Counted from the stretch's first letter, positions 42,001 through 54,445 are shown. The stretch: 64,000 nucleotides of DNA from an uncultured Paracoccaceae bacterium (GCA_947487205.1 CANKVU010000021.1:1-64000); one strand, 5' to 3'. Notes: generated from the sequence alone by a model not told the origin. A program made the numbers and translations.

Positions 42001-42619
42001 CCGGGGTCGGCAGGTAGGCCTGCGGCGAGAGCGCCGCGTAGGGCGCGGCCGGGAACGGGTCGCGCCGCTCGGCCAGGGCGGGGAAGACCCGCAGCAGGTC
42101 GGCGCGCGCGTCGCGGTCGAGCCGGTCGAGGCGCGCGGCCTCGGGCCGGTAGGAGCCGATCCAGAGCCCGGCGGCCGAGATCACCTCGTGCCGGTCGAAG
42201 GCCAGCGCATAGAGCGGCCTGTCGTCCTGGGTGCGGTCGCGCCAGGCCGCGTCGGTGCCCCGCGCGAGCGCCGCGGCCGGCACGAAGGCGGCCGGCGCGT
42301 CGAGATCGGCGCCGAGCAGGTAGGCGGGCAGCAGCACCGGCTGTCCGGGCCCGAGCGCGGCGGTCCGGGCGGGCATCATCGGCCCGACGGCGCGGGGCGC
42401 GAGCCGGATCGCTGCCGCGTCCGGGTCGGCCGCCACGGCGGCGGCGAGCGACAGGCGCAGCACCAGCCGCAGCGGGCGCAGGCCGTTGTCGCGGGTCACG
42501 CACAGATCGCCGGGGCGCAGAAGGTCGGCGCGGCGCAGGCCGCACGGGGTGCGGATCTGGGTGTCGCCCGAGACGCCCGGCAGGCGATCTGGATCGGGAT
42601 CGGGATCGGTGAGGCGCAT
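41996..42619 (-). CDS. Hint-domain protein (Hint_2 type)
   Basis: A 207-residue protein whose N-terminal half matches Hedgehog/intein-type Hint_2 domains: TQIRTPCGLRRADLLRPGDL then CVTRDNGLRPLRLVLRLS. The remainder (PVLLPAYLLGADLDAPAAF, FDRHEVISAAGLWIGSYRP) is also typical of the Rhodobacterales Hint_2 family, in which the domain often stands alone or caps large repeat proteins. No Ca-binding repeats precede it. ATG 42619 is preceded by GCAGGGAT at a good distance; ATG 42625 lies too close to it. It is convergent with ppk1, 4 nt apart. Confidence 0.75.
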   Translation of the reverse strand: MRLTDPDPDPDRLPGVSGDTQIRTPCGLRRADLLRPGDLCVTRDNGLRPLRLVLRLSLAAAVAADPDAAAIRLAPRAVGPMMPARTAALGPGQPVLLPAYLLGADLDAPAAFVPAAALARGTDAAWRDRTQDDRPLYALAFDRHEVISAAGLWIGSYRPEAARLDRLDRDARADLLRVFPALAERRDPFPAAPYAALSPQAYLPTPA

Positions 42620-42736
42620 CGGCATCCCTGCTCGTTGGACGCGGAGATCATGCGCGCCCCCTGCGGCGAAAATGCGGCGGAACGCGGGCCCCGCGGGGGC
42701 CGTTGAGGCCATTCCGCACGTCCCGGAGGGCGCCCC

Positions 42737-43168
42737 ATGCGCAGCACGTTCGACCGTATCCGGCAGGCGCTCCTCTTCGAGGCGATCGGGCTGTGCCTGT
42801 CCGTCCCGCTGGGCAGCCTGCTGCTGGGCCATTCGCTGGCCGAGATCGGCGTCTTCGCCGCCATCGCCAGCGTCGCGGCGACGGTCTGGAACTATGTCTA
42901 CAACCTCGCCTTCGACACGCTGCTGCGACGCTGGACCGGCAGCGTCCGCAAGAGCGTGCCCGTGCGGGTCCTGCACGCGGTGGTGTTCGAGACGGTGCTG
43001 GTCCTGGCGCTGCTGCCGGTGGCGGCGTGGTGGCTGGGGGTGGGGCTGTGGCCGGCCTTCGTCGCCGATGCGGGGCTGTCGGCGTTCTACCTCGTCTATG
43101 CGTTCGTCTTCACCTGGGCCTACGACGCGCTGTTCCCGGCCCCGGCCGCAGAAGCCCGCGCGCGATGA
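42737..43168 (+). CDS. PACE-family multidrug efflux protein
   Basis: A 143-residue protein with four membrane helices in two tandem transmembrane pairs, the PACE (BTP) layout: RIRQALLFEAIGLCLSVPLG, then WNYVYNLAFDTLLRRWTG, then RVLHAVVFETVLVLALLPV, then YLVYAFVFTWAYDALFP. Family members export chlorhexidine and other biocides or short diamines. GGAGGGCG precedes the ATG. Its 3' end overlaps the convergent membrane-protein gene by 59 bp. Confidence 0.9.
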   Translation: MRSTFDRIRQALLFEAIGLCLSVPLGSLLLGHSLAEIGVFAAIASVAATVWNYVYNLAFDTLLRRWTGSVRKSVPVRVLHAVVFETVLVLALLPVAAWWLGVGLWPAFVADAGLSAFYLVYAFVFTWAYDALFPAPAAEARAR

Positions 43169-43952
43169 CCAGAAGGGCGCCCGTCAGCACCAGCGGCAGC
43201 ACCGCGAGGCGGACGATGAACACCGCCAGCAGGCCGATCAGGCTGGCGATCAGCTCGTCGGCGCGCTCGGAGAGGTTCACCGCGAGCTGCTGGTAGCTTT
43301 CCACCTGGCCCATCATCGCGCGCCAGCCGCCCGGCGCCTCGGCCAGGGCGTCGTCCTCGACGGTGGCGGTGATCTCGGCTACGATGCGCTGGTGGTCGGC
43401 CCAGCTGCGTTCGGTCAGGGCGTCGGCGGCGAGGCCCGACAGGAGGAAGGCCAGCGGCAGGCCGAGGCCCAGGACCGCGCCGTAGGTGGCGAGCCGGCGC
43501 GGGAGCCCGCCCACGCCCCGCCCCGCCCCGGCGAGGAGCGCCCCCAGCAGGGCGCCGAGCGCCACCATCGCGAACCCCACCGCGCCGAGCGGCCCCATGG
43601 CGACGGCGATGGCGGCGGCGGCCAGCATCACCGCGAAGACCACGCCCGCGATCCGCTCCACCGTGTCGTCGAGCGGTTCCAGGAATTTCAGGGGTTGAGC
43701 CGATCCCTGCCCGACGAGCGACACGCCGACCTCCAGCTCCTGCGCGGAGGAGAGGAAGGCGTTGAGCGTCCGGAGCGTCACGTAGGTCGCCGTGGCGCCC
43801 ACCGCGATCTGGCGGGCATAGCGCTCCGCCGCGCCGGTCTGCGGCAGGTCGCGGTGGTGGATCGCCGCCCAGAGCGACAGGGCGGCGACCACGAGCAGGA
43901 AGAGGGCGCGGAGGCTAGATGTCCGCGCGGATGGTCTCGTTTCTCGGGTCAT
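43110..43952 (-). CDS. Membrane protein of unknown function
   Basis: A 280-residue protein with an N-terminal membrane segment (LRALFLLVVAALSLWAAIHH), a soluble part of about 60 residues, a Gly/Ala-rich double helix near 125-160, one around 175, and a C-terminal one (LIASLIGLLAVFIVRLAVLP). I do not recognise the family. The ATG at 43952 has GAGGA upstream and lies inside the end of the dehydrogenase gene (38-nt overlap), so the two are likely one transcript. Its 3' end overlaps the PACE gene by 59 bp. Confidence 0.75.
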   Translation of the reverse strand: MTRETRPSARTSSLRALFLLVVAALSLWAAIHHRDLPQTGAAERYARQIAVGATATYVTLRTLNAFLSSAQELEVGVSLVGQGSAQPLKFLEPLDDTVERIAGVVFAVMLAAAAIAVAMGPLGAVGFAMVALGALLGALLAGAGRGVGGLPRRLATYGAVLGLGLPLAFLLSGLAADALTERSWADHQRIVAEITATVEDDALAEAPGGWRAMMGQVESYQQLAVNLSERADELIASLIGLLAVFIVRLAVLPLVLTGALLVIARGLLRPGPGTARRRPR

Positions 43953-46416
43953 GGGGGCTGTCCTCGACGATCTCCGCGTCCCAGAGCTCGCGGAACATCC
44001 GCAGCTTGAGCCTTTGGCCCGGCTTGGCAAGCTCGGGGCGGACATAGCCCATGCCGATGGAGCGACCCGAGGCCGGCGCGTAGCCGCCCGAGGTCAGGCG
44101 GCCCACCATGGCGTCGCCGTCGAAGAGCGCCTCGCGGCCCCAGGGATCGGCGTCGCCCGGCCCGTCGATCAGCAGGGTCACGCATGTCGAGCGGATGCCC
44201 TTCGACTCCATCTGCGCCTTGCCGCGGAAGTCCTTGAAGAGGTCCACGAAGCGGTCGAGACCGGCCTCGAGCGGGGTGGCGTCGCGGCCCAGCTCGTGGC
44301 CGAAGGCGCGGTAGGACTTCTCCTGCCGGAGCCAGTTCTGCGCCCGCGCGCCCACGGGTTTGAGGCCGTGGGGTTCCCCGACCTCCATCAGCCGGTCCCA
44401 GAGATAGGCCTGCATCTCGATCGGATGGTGCAGCTCCCAGCCGAGCTCGCCGGTATAGGCGACGCGGAGCGCCATGACCGGGCACATGCCGAGCTCGATG
44501 TTCCGCATCGAGAGCCACGGGAAGCGGGTGTTGCCGAGCGCCGTGGCGGGATCGGCGTCGCGGACGAGGGGGCCCAGCACGTCGCGGGTCTTAGGACCGG
44601 CGATGGCGAAGACGCCCCATTGGGTCGTCACGTCCTGGACCATGACGAAGCCGCCGCCCTGGCCCATGAAGTCCTCGGCCGATTTCCTCAGGTGGTCGCC
44701 GTCATAGGCCGCCCAGGCGCCGGCGGAGACGAGGTAGTAGTCGTTCTCGCCACGCCGGACGATGGTGTACTCGGTGCGAACCGTGCCGGCGTCGGTGAGG
44801 GCGTAGGTGAGGTTCACCCGGCCGACCTTGGGCAGGCGGTTGCAGGTCAGCCAGTCGAGGAAGGCGGTGGCGCCGGGGCCCGCGACGACATGCTTGGCGA
44901 AGGCGGTGGCATCGATGAGGCCGACGCCCTTGCGGATCGCCTCGGCCTCGGAGCGGGCATGCTCCCACCACGCGCCGCGGCGGAAGGAGCGCGACTTGTA
45001 GTCGAAATTGTCGTCGGCACCCGCGGGGCCGTAATAGTTCGGCCGCTCCCAGCCGTTGACGCAGCCGAACTGGGCGCCGAGCGCCTTCTGACGCTCATAG
45101 GCGGGCGCGGTGCGGAGGGGCCGGCAGGCGGGGCGCTCCTCGTCGGGGTGGTGGAGGATGTAGACGTGCTCGTAGGCCTCCTCGTCCTTGCGGGCGGAAT
45201 ATTCCGTCGTGATCCAGTCCCCGAAGCGGCGCGGATCGAGGGAGGCCATGTCGATCTCGGCCTCGCCCTCGACCATCATCTGGGCGAGGTAGTGCCCCGC
45301 CCCGCCGGCCGCGGTGATGCCGAAGGAGAACCCCTCGGCCAGCCACATGTTGCGCAGGCCCGGCGCCGGGCCGATCAACGGATTGCCGTCGGGCGTGTAG
45401 CAGATCGGGCCGTTGAAATCGTCCTTTAGCCCCACCTCCTCGGAGGAGGGGATGCGATGGATGAAGGACATGTATTCCTCCTCGATCCGCTCCAGGTCGA
45501 GGGGGAACAGGTCGGCGCGGAAGCTGTTGGGGACGCCGTATTCGAAGCGGGCGGGCGCATTGCGCTCGTAGGGGCCCAGGATCCAGCCGCCCCGCTCCTC
45601 GCGCACGTACCATTTGGCATCGGCGTCGCGCAGGACGGGGTGCTGGGGATTGTGCTTGCGCCATTCGGCGAGCGCGGGGTCGGGCTCGGTGACGATGTAC
45701 TGGTGCTCCACCGGGATCGCCGGGATCTTGATGCCGAGCTGGCGGGCGGTGCGCTGGGCGTGGTTGCCGGTGGCGGTGACGACATGCTCGGCCTCGACCG
45801 TCGCCGTCTCCTCGGTGGGGACGAGGTTGCCGCCCTTCTCGGCCATTTTGGTCAGGCTCACGCGCCAGGCGGCGCCGGTCCATTCGTAGGCGTCGACCTG
45901 CCACCTGCGCTCCACCGTGACGCCGCGCTGGCGGGCGCCCTTGGCCATGGCCATGGTGACGTCGGCGGGGTTGATGTAGCCGTCGGTGGGGTGGAGGAGC
46001 CCGCCCTCCAGGTCGTCGGTGCGGACCAGCGGATAGCGCTCCTTGATCTGGGCGGGGCTCAGCCATTCGAAGGGGACGCCGACGCTCTCGGCGGTGGCGG
46101 CGTAGAGCATGTATTCGTCCATCCGCGCCGTCGACTGCGCCATCCGCAGGTTGCCCACCACGTAGAAGCCGGCATTGAGGCCGGTCTCCTCCTCCAGCGT
46201 CTTGTAGAAGCGGATGGAGTAATCGTGGATCCAGGTGGTGGCGTAGGACATGTTGAAATAGGGCAGCAGCCCGGCGGCGTGCCAGGTGGAGCCGGAGGTC
46301 AGCTCGTCGCGTTCGAGGAGCATCACGTCGGTCCAGCCCGCCTTCGCCAGGTGGTAGGCGATGGAGGTCCCCACCGCGCCGCCGCCGACCACCAGCGCCT
46401 TCACATGCGTCTTCAT
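43915..46416 (-). CDS. Dimethylglycine/sarcosine dehydrogenase-like flavoprotein with GcvT domain
   Basis: An 833-residue fusion. An N-terminal FAD oxidase domain (ALVVGGGAVGTSIAYHLAKA) carries STWHAAGL, whose H46 is at the place of the histidine that links FAD covalently in DMGDH and sarcosine dehydrogenase. The C-terminal half is an aminomethyltransferase (GcvT) fold with TYALTDAGTVRTEYTIVRR and RVAYTGELGWELHHP. It should oxidatively demethylate an N-methylglycine and pass the one-carbon unit to tetrahydrofolate. Which methylated amine is used is not certain. The start is ATG 46416. Confidence 0.9.
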   Translation of the reverse strand: MKTHVKALVVGGGAVGTSIAYHLAKAGWTDVMLLERDELTSGSTWHAAGLLPYFNMSYATTWIHDYSIRFYKTLEEETGLNAGFYVVGNLRMAQSTARMDEYMLYAATAESVGVPFEWLSPAQIKERYPLVRTDDLEGGLLHPTDGYINPADVTMAMAKGARQRGVTVERRWQVDAYEWTGAAWRVSLTKMAEKGGNLVPTEETATVEAEHVVTATGNHAQRTARQLGIKIPAIPVEHQYIVTEPDPALAEWRKHNPQHPVLRDADAKWYVREERGGWILGPYERNAPARFEYGVPNSFRADLFPLDLERIEEEYMSFIHRIPSSEEVGLKDDFNGPICYTPDGNPLIGPAPGLRNMWLAEGFSFGITAAGGAGHYLAQMMVEGEAEIDMASLDPRRFGDWITTEYSARKDEEAYEHVYILHHPDEERPACRPLRTAPAYERQKALGAQFGCVNGWERPNYYGPAGADDNFDYKSRSFRRGAWWEHARSEAEAIRKGVGLIDATAFAKHVVAGPGATAFLDWLTCNRLPKVGRVNLTYALTDAGTVRTEYTIVRRGENDYYLVSAGAWAAYDGDHLRKSAEDFMGQGGGFVMVQDVTTQWGVFAIAGPKTRDVLGPLVRDADPATALGNTRFPWLSMRNIELGMCPVMALRVAYTGELGWELHHPIEMQAYLWDRLMEVGEPHGLKPVGARAQNWLRQEKSYRAFGHELGRDATPLEAGLDRFVDLFKDFRGKAQMESKGIRSTCVTLLIDGPGDADPWGREALFDGDAMVGRLTSGGYAPASGRSIGMGYVRPELAKPGQRLKLRMFRELWDAEIVEDSPHDPRNETIRADI

Positions 46417-46547
46417 CGCCCGCTCCCGTTCCTGCGTTCGCCCCGGTTTTGCGCCGCGGCGGCTTTCGGGACGCGTATCGCGCCGACCGACAAGGGGCGA
46501 AAAGCGACACGCAGGCGGGCCGGGCGGCGGGCGTGGGTCGGCGGGGG

Positions 46548-47225
46548 TCAGGCGGCGGCGTCGCGGAAGAAGGCGGCGAGGCGGCTTCCGGTCGCGGCGG
46601 CATCGAGCGGCAGCGCCAGATCGTCCCGCGCCCCGGCCAGCAGATCGTCGGGCACCGTGCCCTGCCCCACCTCGACGATCATGTCGGCGATGCAGGCGGC
46701 CGGGAATTCGGGATGCGGTTGCAGCGTCAGCGTGCGCGGGCCGATCCTGAGGCCCGCATGGCGCGTGAAGGGGTTCGAGGCGACGGTGTCGGCCCCGGGC
46801 GGGGGCACGACCACCTGGTCCTGGTGCCAGGCGTTGAGATGGACCGTGGCGCCGTCCCAATCGTAGGCGCGGCGGCCGACGGCCCAGCCGCCGCCGAATT
46901 TCTCGACCCGCCCGCCCAGGGCCTGGGCGATGATCTGGTGGCCGAAGCAGATCCCCACCAGCGGGCGGCGGCCATGGACCGCGCGCAGGAACGATTCGAG
47001 CGGCGCGATCCAGTCATGCGGCTCGTAGGCGCCGTGGCGCGAGCCGGAGACGAGCCAGCCGTCGCAGGAATCTGGATCATCGGGCACGTCGCCCTCGAAG
47101 CAGCGATGCACCGACCACGCGAAGCCGGGCCCCAGCAGGTCGGCGTAGAGGCGGGGATAGTCGCCGTGCCGCGCGACGAGCGCGTCGCGCATGACGCCGC
47201 ATTGCAGCAGCCCGATCCGCATCAT
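46548..47225 (-). CDS. Class I glutamine amidotransferase
   Basis: A 225-residue protein with the catalytic triad visible: C93 in [18 protein letters not shown], and the His and Glu of [11 protein letters not shown]. It is a free-standing GATase of the GMP-synthase-like type. Relatives include gamma-glutamyl hydrolases of polyamine breakdown and amidotransferase subunits. The ATG at 47225 overlaps the apt stop (ATGA) and has GAGGGGG upstream. It is 131 nt upstream of the dehydrogenase start, on the same strand. Confidence 0.88.
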   Translation of the reverse strand: MMRIGLLQCGVMRDALVARHGDYPRLYADLLGPGFAWSVHRCFEGDVPDDPDSCDGWLVSGSRHGAYEPHDWIAPLESFLRAVHGRRPLVGICFGHQIIAQALGGRVEKFGGGWAVGRRAYDWDGATVHLNAWHQDQVVVPPPGADTVASNPFTRHAGLRIGPRTLTLQPHPEFPAACIADMIVEVGQGTVPDDLLAGARDDLALPLDAAATGSRLAAFFRDAAA

Positions 47226-47761
47226 TCCCCCTCGAAGCTGCAGAGCGCCTCCACCCGGTGGCCCAGCGCCTCGATCCGGGCGCGGCCGCCCAGGTCGGGC
47301 AGGTCGACGACGAAGGCGCAGCCGACGATCCGCGCGCCCAGCCGCTCGCAGAGCGTCACCCCCGCCGCGGCGGTGCCGCCCGTGGCCAGGAGGTCGTCGA
47401 CGAGCAGCACCCGCTCGCCCTCGGCGAACGCGTCGTCGTGGACCTCCATCACCGCCTCGCCGTATTCGAGCTGGTAGGCCTCGGAGAGGGTCGCGCGGGG
47501 CAGCTTGCCCTGCTTGCGGATCGGCACGAAGCCGACATTGAGCTGGTGGGCGATCGCGCCGCCGAGGATGAAGCCGCGGCTTTCGAGCGCCGCGACCTTG
47601 TCGAACCGCTCGTCCGCGAAGGGGTGGAGCAGCTGGTCGATGCAGATCCGGAAGCCGCGCGGGTCGGCGAAGAGGGTGGTCACGTCGCGGAACAGGATCC
47701 CCGGCTGGGGAAAGTCGGGGATCGTGCGGATGTAGTCCCGAACGGATTTCTTCGGCGGCAT
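47222..47761 (-). CDS. apt: Adenine phosphoribosyltransferase
   Basis: A 179-residue purine salvage enzyme making AMP from adenine and [24 protein letters not shown] is the N-terminus, [18 protein letters not shown] the hood region, and [17 protein letters not shown] the PRPP-binding loop. ATG 47761 has GAGGAG upstream; upstream in-frame residues are Pro-rich and unlike Apt. It is coupled to the GATase gene. Confidence 0.95.
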   Translation of the reverse strand: MPPKKSVRDYIRTIPDFPQPGILFRDVTTLFADPRGFRICIDQLLHPFADERFDKVAALESRGFILGGAIAHQLNVGFVPIRKQGKLPRATLSEAYQLEYGEAVMEVHDDAFAEGERVLLVDDLLATGGTAAAGVTLCERLGARIVGCAFVVDLPDLGGRARIEALGHRVEALCSFEGE

Positions 47762-47860
47762 CGGAGGCTCCTCGGGGCTGGGCGGCGGTCGCGCCTCACC
47801 TAGCACCCGTCCCGGCCGGAGCAAAGGCGGTCGGACGCGCCGGCGCCCGACCGGACGGGC

Positions 47861-48934
<1,074 letters not shown>

Positions 48935-48942
48935 GGTTCGCG

Positions 48943-48948
48943 CTCCTT
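48943..48948 (-). promoter_or_regulatory. Ribosome binding site supporting the TTG start of recA
   Basis: AAGGAG on the minus strand lies 8 nt from TTG 48934; there is no similar site before the in-frame ATG at 48910. Confidence 0.65.
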
Positions 48949-48984
48949 ATTTCATGCCGGCCCGCGGGCGGCAATCATCGCGTT

Positions 48985-48999
48985 GTTCTCTTCCTGTTC
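48985..48999 (-). promoter_or_regulatory. LexA (SOS) box upstream of recA
   Basis: GAACAGGAAGAGAAC on the minus strand is an exact match to the alphaproteobacterial SOS box, GAAC-N7-GAAC. A second, imperfect GAAC pair lies at 49004-49026. A possible promoter, TTGCAA-N17-CATGTT, lies just upstream, so the box would sit downstream of the -10. LexA is expected to repress recA here. Confidence 0.8.
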
Positions 49000-49086
49000 C
49001 GGTCGAACATGGGGGCAAAAAGAGAACATTGCAAGAATCCTCTCGCATCGCGGCGCCCGGGATCGCCCCGTGTCGCGGCGACGTGA

Positions 49087-51087
49087 TCAATCCAGGCAGC
49101 CCCGCACGGTGGAGATGAGATCGGGCAACGAGAACGGCTTGGGCAGGAAGCGCGACTCGGCCAGCGTCGCCTGCTGCTCGGCGAAGCTCTCCTCGGCATA
49201 GCCCGACATGAACACGACCCGCGTCCCGGGCCGCTGCTCCAGCGCCTCGGTGACCCAGGAGGGGCCGTTGCGGCCGGGCATGATCACGTCGCTGAGGAAC
49301 ACGTCGATGTGCAGGTCGGGATCGGCGAGCACGTCGAGCGCCGATTCGGCGCAATCGGCCTCGATCACCGAGAAGCCGCTCATCCGGAGGGCGCGGGCGG
49401 CGAAGGCGCGCACCGAGGCCTCGTCCTCGACCAGCAGGACGGCGCCCGAGCCGGGCTGGTCCATGACCGGCGGCTTCGCCTCGGCCTCCACCGGGTCGGC
49501 CGCCGTTTCGGCCTGGGCGGGGAAGTAGAGGGTGAAGGTCGTGCCCACCCCCACCTCGCTGTCGGCGAAGATGTAGCCGCCCGATTGCTTGACGATGCCG
49601 TAGGCGGTGGACAGGCCCAGCCCGGTGCCCTCGCCCGGCTTCTTGGTGGTGAAGAACGGCTCGAAGATCTTGTCGAGCTTGTCGGCGGGGATGCCGATGC
49701 CGCGATCGGAGACGCGGATCACGGCGTAGCAGCCCGCCGGCATCTCCACCCGGCCGCGCACGAGGGGCGCGTCGAGGCGGTCCATGTCGGTCTCCACCTC
49801 GATCTGTCCGCCATCGGGCATGGCGTCGCGGGCGTTCACGACCAGGTTCATGATCACCTGTTCGAGCTGGCGGCGGTCGGCGCGCACCCGCCGCAGGTCG
49901 CGGCGGTGGTGGAAGGAGAGCCGCACCCGCTCGCCCACGAGGCGGTTCAGCAGGTGGGTGAGGTCCGACAGCGTGGCCCGCAGGTCGATCGATTCGGGGC
50001 GCAGGTTCTGCTTGCGCGAATAGGCCAGCAGCTGGCGCACCAGGCTCGCCGCGCGGTTGGCGTTCTGGTTGATCTGGTCGAGGTCGGAGAAATCCGGGTC
50101 GCCGGGATCGTGGCGCATCAGCAACAGGTCGCAATGGCCGTTGATCGCCGTCAGGAGATTGTTGAAATCGTGCGCGATCCCGCCGGCGAGCTGGCCGATC
50201 GCGTGCATCTTCTGGCTCTGGACGAATTGCGCCTCGAGGGTCTTGAGCTCGGTGGCGTCGTTCAGCACCCCGACCAGCCGTGCCTCGCCGTCGCGGCGCA
50301 CGCCGTCGAGGGTGATCTGGATGTAGGTGTCCTTGCCCGGCCGGACCGCGCGCACGACCTCGGGGCGGTGGACGGCGCGCCCGGCGAAAGCATCGTCGAG
50401 CCAGTCCATGATCGGCCGGCCCAGCCCCTCCACCAGGCGGGAGAGCAGGACGCGCTCCTCGGGGCCGACGCCGAGCAGCGCGCGCGCCGCGGCGTTGGCG
50501 ACGATCACGGCGCCGGTGTCGTCGAGCTCGATCAGGGGCACCGGCAGGGCGTCCACGTCGCGGGCCCGCCCGCGCCCCGCGCCCGCGCCGTCCGGGGGGC
50601 CGATCCGCCACAGGAGGTCGCTGTGGCCCACCCGCGTCACCGTCAGCGTGCCCTCGGGGCCCGCGGGCAGGGCCCGGGCGGCCCGCCCCTCCCCCAGCGC
50701 GCGGCCGCGCAGCGCCGCCAGCGCCTGGTCGGGATCGGCCAGCGCCCGGGCGAGGCGGATGTCGAAGTCGCGCTCGCCCGCGGCGTTGCGCCACAGCAGC
50801 GTGCCGGCGGCGTCGGTCAGCAGCACCGGATCGGCGCCCGCGCCGTCGGTCGCGCGCAGCAGCGTCATCATGCCGCGGCGCAGGAGCCGGCGGCGGGCGC
50901 CCATCGCGACGATCACGATCGCCACGGTGAAGAGCGTCGAGGAGATCGCCGCGGCGACCAGCCCGCCGGTCGCGCCGGGCAGGAAGAGCGCCGCGATGGC
51001 CCCCAGCACCGCCAGCACCACGAGGGGCGCGGCGTGGCCGACATGCGCGGCGGCGGTGGCGTCTGGTGTCACTCGGATTTCTGTCAT
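49087..51087 (-). CDS. cckA: Hybrid histidine kinase CckA (cell-cycle/motility phosphorelay)
   Basis: A 666-residue hybrid kinase. Two membrane segments lie near residues 20-62, followed by PAS-like domains, the H-box [20 protein letters not shown], and the catalytic ATPase with [20 protein letters not shown] and [20 protein letters not shown]. The C-terminal receiver domain has [13 protein letters not shown] and [16 protein letters not shown] with the phospho-accepting Asp. CckA passes phosphate through ChpT to CtrA. In Rhodobacterales this relay controls motility and gene transfer agents rather than viability. A CtrA-type site precedes the gene. Confidence 0.93.
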   Translation of the reverse strand: MTEIRVTPDATAAAHVGHAAPLVVLAVLGAIAALFLPGATGGLVAAAISSTLFTVAIVIVAMGARRRLLRRGMMTLLRATDGAGADPVLLTDAAGTLLWRNAAGERDFDIRLARALADPDQALAALRGRALGEGRAARALPAGPEGTLTVTRVGHSDLLWRIGPPDGAGAGRGRARDVDALPVPLIELDDTGAVIVANAAARALLGVGPEERVLLSRLVEGLGRPIMDWLDDAFAGRAVHRPEVVRAVRPGKDTYIQITLDGVRRDGEARLVGVLNDATELKTLEAQFVQSQKMHAIGQLAGGIAHDFNNLLTAINGHCDLLLMRHDPGDPDFSDLDQINQNANRAASLVRQLLAYSRKQNLRPESIDLRATLSDLTHLLNRLVGERVRLSFHHRRDLRRVRADRRQLEQVIMNLVVNARDAMPDGGQIEVETDMDRLDAPLVRGRVEMPAGCYAVIRVSDRGIGIPADKLDKIFEPFFTTKKPGEGTGLGLSTAYGIVKQSGGYIFADSEVGVGTTFTLYFPAQAETAADPVEAEAKPPVMDQPGSGAVLLVEDEASVRAFAARALRMSGFSVIEADCAESALDVLADPDLHIDVFLSDVIMPGRNGPSWVTEALEQRPGTRVVFMSGYAEESFAEQQATLAESRFLPKPFSLPDLISTVRGCLD

Positions 51088-51134
51088 GACGCTGGTCGGC
51101 CCCCTGGTGCGTCGTGACCCTGGGCCGGCTTGCG

Positions 51135-51149
51135 TTAACACAGCGTTAA
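51135..51149. promoter_or_regulatory. CtrA-type binding site TTAA-N7-TTAA upstream of cckA
   Basis: TTAACACAGCGTTAA is a full CtrA site with exact 7-nt spacing, in a genome where TTAA is rare. It lies 48 nt upstream of the cckA start, and its right half contains the stop codon of the upstream methyltransferase gene (51146-51148). This suggests feedback of the CckA-ChpT-CtrA relay on its own kinase. The control is inferred. Confidence 0.6.
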
Positions 51150-52294
51150 TCAAGATCCGCCCGCAGCACGGCGGCATAGAAGCCGTCGCCGCCGTCGAGG
51201 GGGGTGAGGCGGCGCTCCGCCTCGGGGCGGAACCGCGGCAGGGGCGCGGCACGGACCCGGTCGCCGTTCTCGGCCTCGAGCAGGGAACAGGTGGCGTAGA
51301 CGAGCGCGCCGCCGGGGGCCACGCGCGCGGCGGCGCCGGCCAGGACCCGGTCCTGCAGCGCCATCAGCTCGGCCAGGCGGTCGGGGGAGAAGCGGATCTT
51401 GCCCTCGGGGCTGCGGCGCCAGGCGCCGCTGCCCGAGCAGGGCGCGTCGACCAGCACCACGTCGTAGGCGGGCGCGAGGTCGCCGGCCGCCACCCGCTCG
51501 ACCGACCTGCCGGCGCGCGCGGCGCGCGCCGGCAGGTCGCGCATCCGCGCCGGATCGGCGTCGTGGGCGTGGTAGAGGGCGGCGTGGCGGGCGGCCATGG
51601 CGAGCGTCTTGCCGCCGCCCCCCGCGCAGTAATCGAGCACCCGCGCGGCGCCCGCGAGCGGCACCATGTCGGCCACCGCCTGGCTGGCGGCGTCCTGCAC
51701 CTCCACCAGGCCGTCGCGGTAGGCGGCGGCGAGATGCACCCGCCGGGCGCCCGCCGTCACCTCGAGCGCGGTGGGCGACAGCGGATGCGGGCGGGTCTCG
51801 ACCCCCTCGGCCGCGAGCGCGCGGGCCGCGCCCGCCGGGTCGGTGCGGGCGAGGTTGGCGCGCAGGAAGACGGGCGCGCGGTGGCGCAGCGCCTCGGTCA
51901 CGGCGGCGCGGGCGGGGCCGAGGGCCCGATCGAGTTCGGGCAGGAGCCAGTCGGGCACATCGGGATGCGGGCCGGCCGGGGCCACGGCGCGCTCGGCCCC
52001 GGTCAGCGGCGCGGGCGCATAGCCCTGGCCGGTGAAGAGCGTGTCGGGGTCGATGCCGCGGTCGCGCAGGAGGCCGATCATCCGCGCGCGCCCGTCCGTG
52101 CCGCCGCCCGACGCCGCCGCGCTCCACCACCGGCGGAGGGCGTCGAAGACGTGGTCGCGCACCGCGGCGCGGTCCTTGGACCCGGCATGGCGGGCGCCGC
52201 GCGCCCAGCGCGTCAGGACGCGCTCGGCCGGTTCCCCGGCGGCGATGCGGTCGAGCAGATCGGCCGCCGCCTGGACGCGGGCGCCCGGCGTCAC
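51146..52294 (-). CDS. RsmB/NOP-family rRNA cytosine-C5 methyltransferase
   Basis: A 382-residue m5C RNA methyltransferase. An N-terminal NusB-like region begins the protein. The SAM domain shows VLDYCAGGGGKTLAMAARHA, VLVDAPCSGSGAWRRSPEGK with one catalytic Cys, and LVYATCSLLEAEN with the second. The target is most likely 16S rRNA, as for RsmB. It ends 59 nt before cckA and may be cotranscribed with it. Start at 52294. Confidence 0.9.
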   Translation of the reverse strand: MTPGARVQAAADLLDRIAAGEPAERVLTRWARGARHAGSKDRAAVRDHVFDALRRWWSAAASGGGTDGRARMIGLLRDRGIDPDTLFTGQGYAPAPLTGAERAVAPAGPHPDVPDWLLPELDRALGPARAAVTEALRHRAPVFLRANLARTDPAGAARALAAEGVETRPHPLSPTALEVTAGARRVHLAAAYRDGLVEVQDAASQAVADMVPLAGAARVLDYCAGGGGKTLAMAARHAALYHAHDADPARMRDLPARAARAGRSVERVAAGDLAPAYDVVLVDAPCSGSGAWRRSPEGKIRFSPDRLAELMALQDRVLAGAAARVAPGGALVYATCSLLEAENGDRVRAAPLPRFRPEAERRLTPLDGGDGFYAAVLRADLD

Positions 52295-52357
52295 CGGGCG
52301 CCGCCCGGGCGCGGGGCGGGACGGGGCGCCGTCATCTGGCGGGACCGGGGCGCGGCC

Positions 52358-53848
<1,491 letters not shown>

Positions 53849-53899
53849 TCATGGGCCGGACGGGAAGGAAAGCCCCGGCGCGGGCGGGGCGGGCGCCGG

Positions 53900-54445
53900 T
53901 CAGCCCCAGGCGGACAGGAGCGGCCCCTCCGCCCCGAAGACCGGATCGGTCCCGGGCCGGGGCACGTCGCGGAGCGCGGCGCGGGCGGCCGCGTCCGCCG
54001 GCCCGGCGCGGTCGCCGCGCGTCGTGGTGAACGCCTCCTGCCCGGGGGGATAGGCGCCGCAGACCGCGAAGCCGTCGCCGGCGGCGGCACGGCAATGGCC
54101 GGTCCCCGCGGGCAGGACCAGGACATCGCCGGCCTCCACCCGGACCGCCCCGCGGGAGGGGCCGCCGAGGATCAGGTCGGCCCAGCCGGCCACGCAGCCC
54201 AGCGCCTCGTGCGCGTCGGGGTGGAAATGGTGGTAGTCGAAGACCGACCCCGTCCAGGTGCCGCCCCAGCCGTTCGCGCGGAAGAGCGCCTCCATTGCCC
54301 GCGGGGCGAGCGGGGCCGCCACCGCGCCGGCCATGACGAGGACGGGCAGGTCGGGGTGGTTCGGGACGGCGCCGTCGGGGCCGAAGGCGAGGTGCCGGAT
54401 CGTCGCGTCGTCGCGCGGGCGGGCGGTGTCGGTGGGGTCGGTCAT
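53900..54445 (-). CDS. Cupin-domain protein (YjlB-like)
   Basis: A 181-residue single-cupin protein. [20 protein letters not shown] gives the metal-binding histidines and Glu, and [20 protein letters not shown] supplies the second cupin motif with its His. The YjlB group has no assigned reaction. It is divergent from sspB and 90 nt upstream of guaB, with no link beyond position. Confidence 0.82.
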   Translation of the reverse strand: MTDPTDTARPRDDATIRHLAFGPDGAVPNHPDLPVLVMAGAVAAPLAPRAMEALFRANGWGGTWTGSVFDYHHFHPDAHEALGCVAGWADLILGGPSRGAVRVEAGDVLVLPAGTGHCRAAAGDGFAVCGAYPPGQEAFTTTRGDRAGPADAAARAALRDVPRPGTDPVFGAEGPLLSAWG

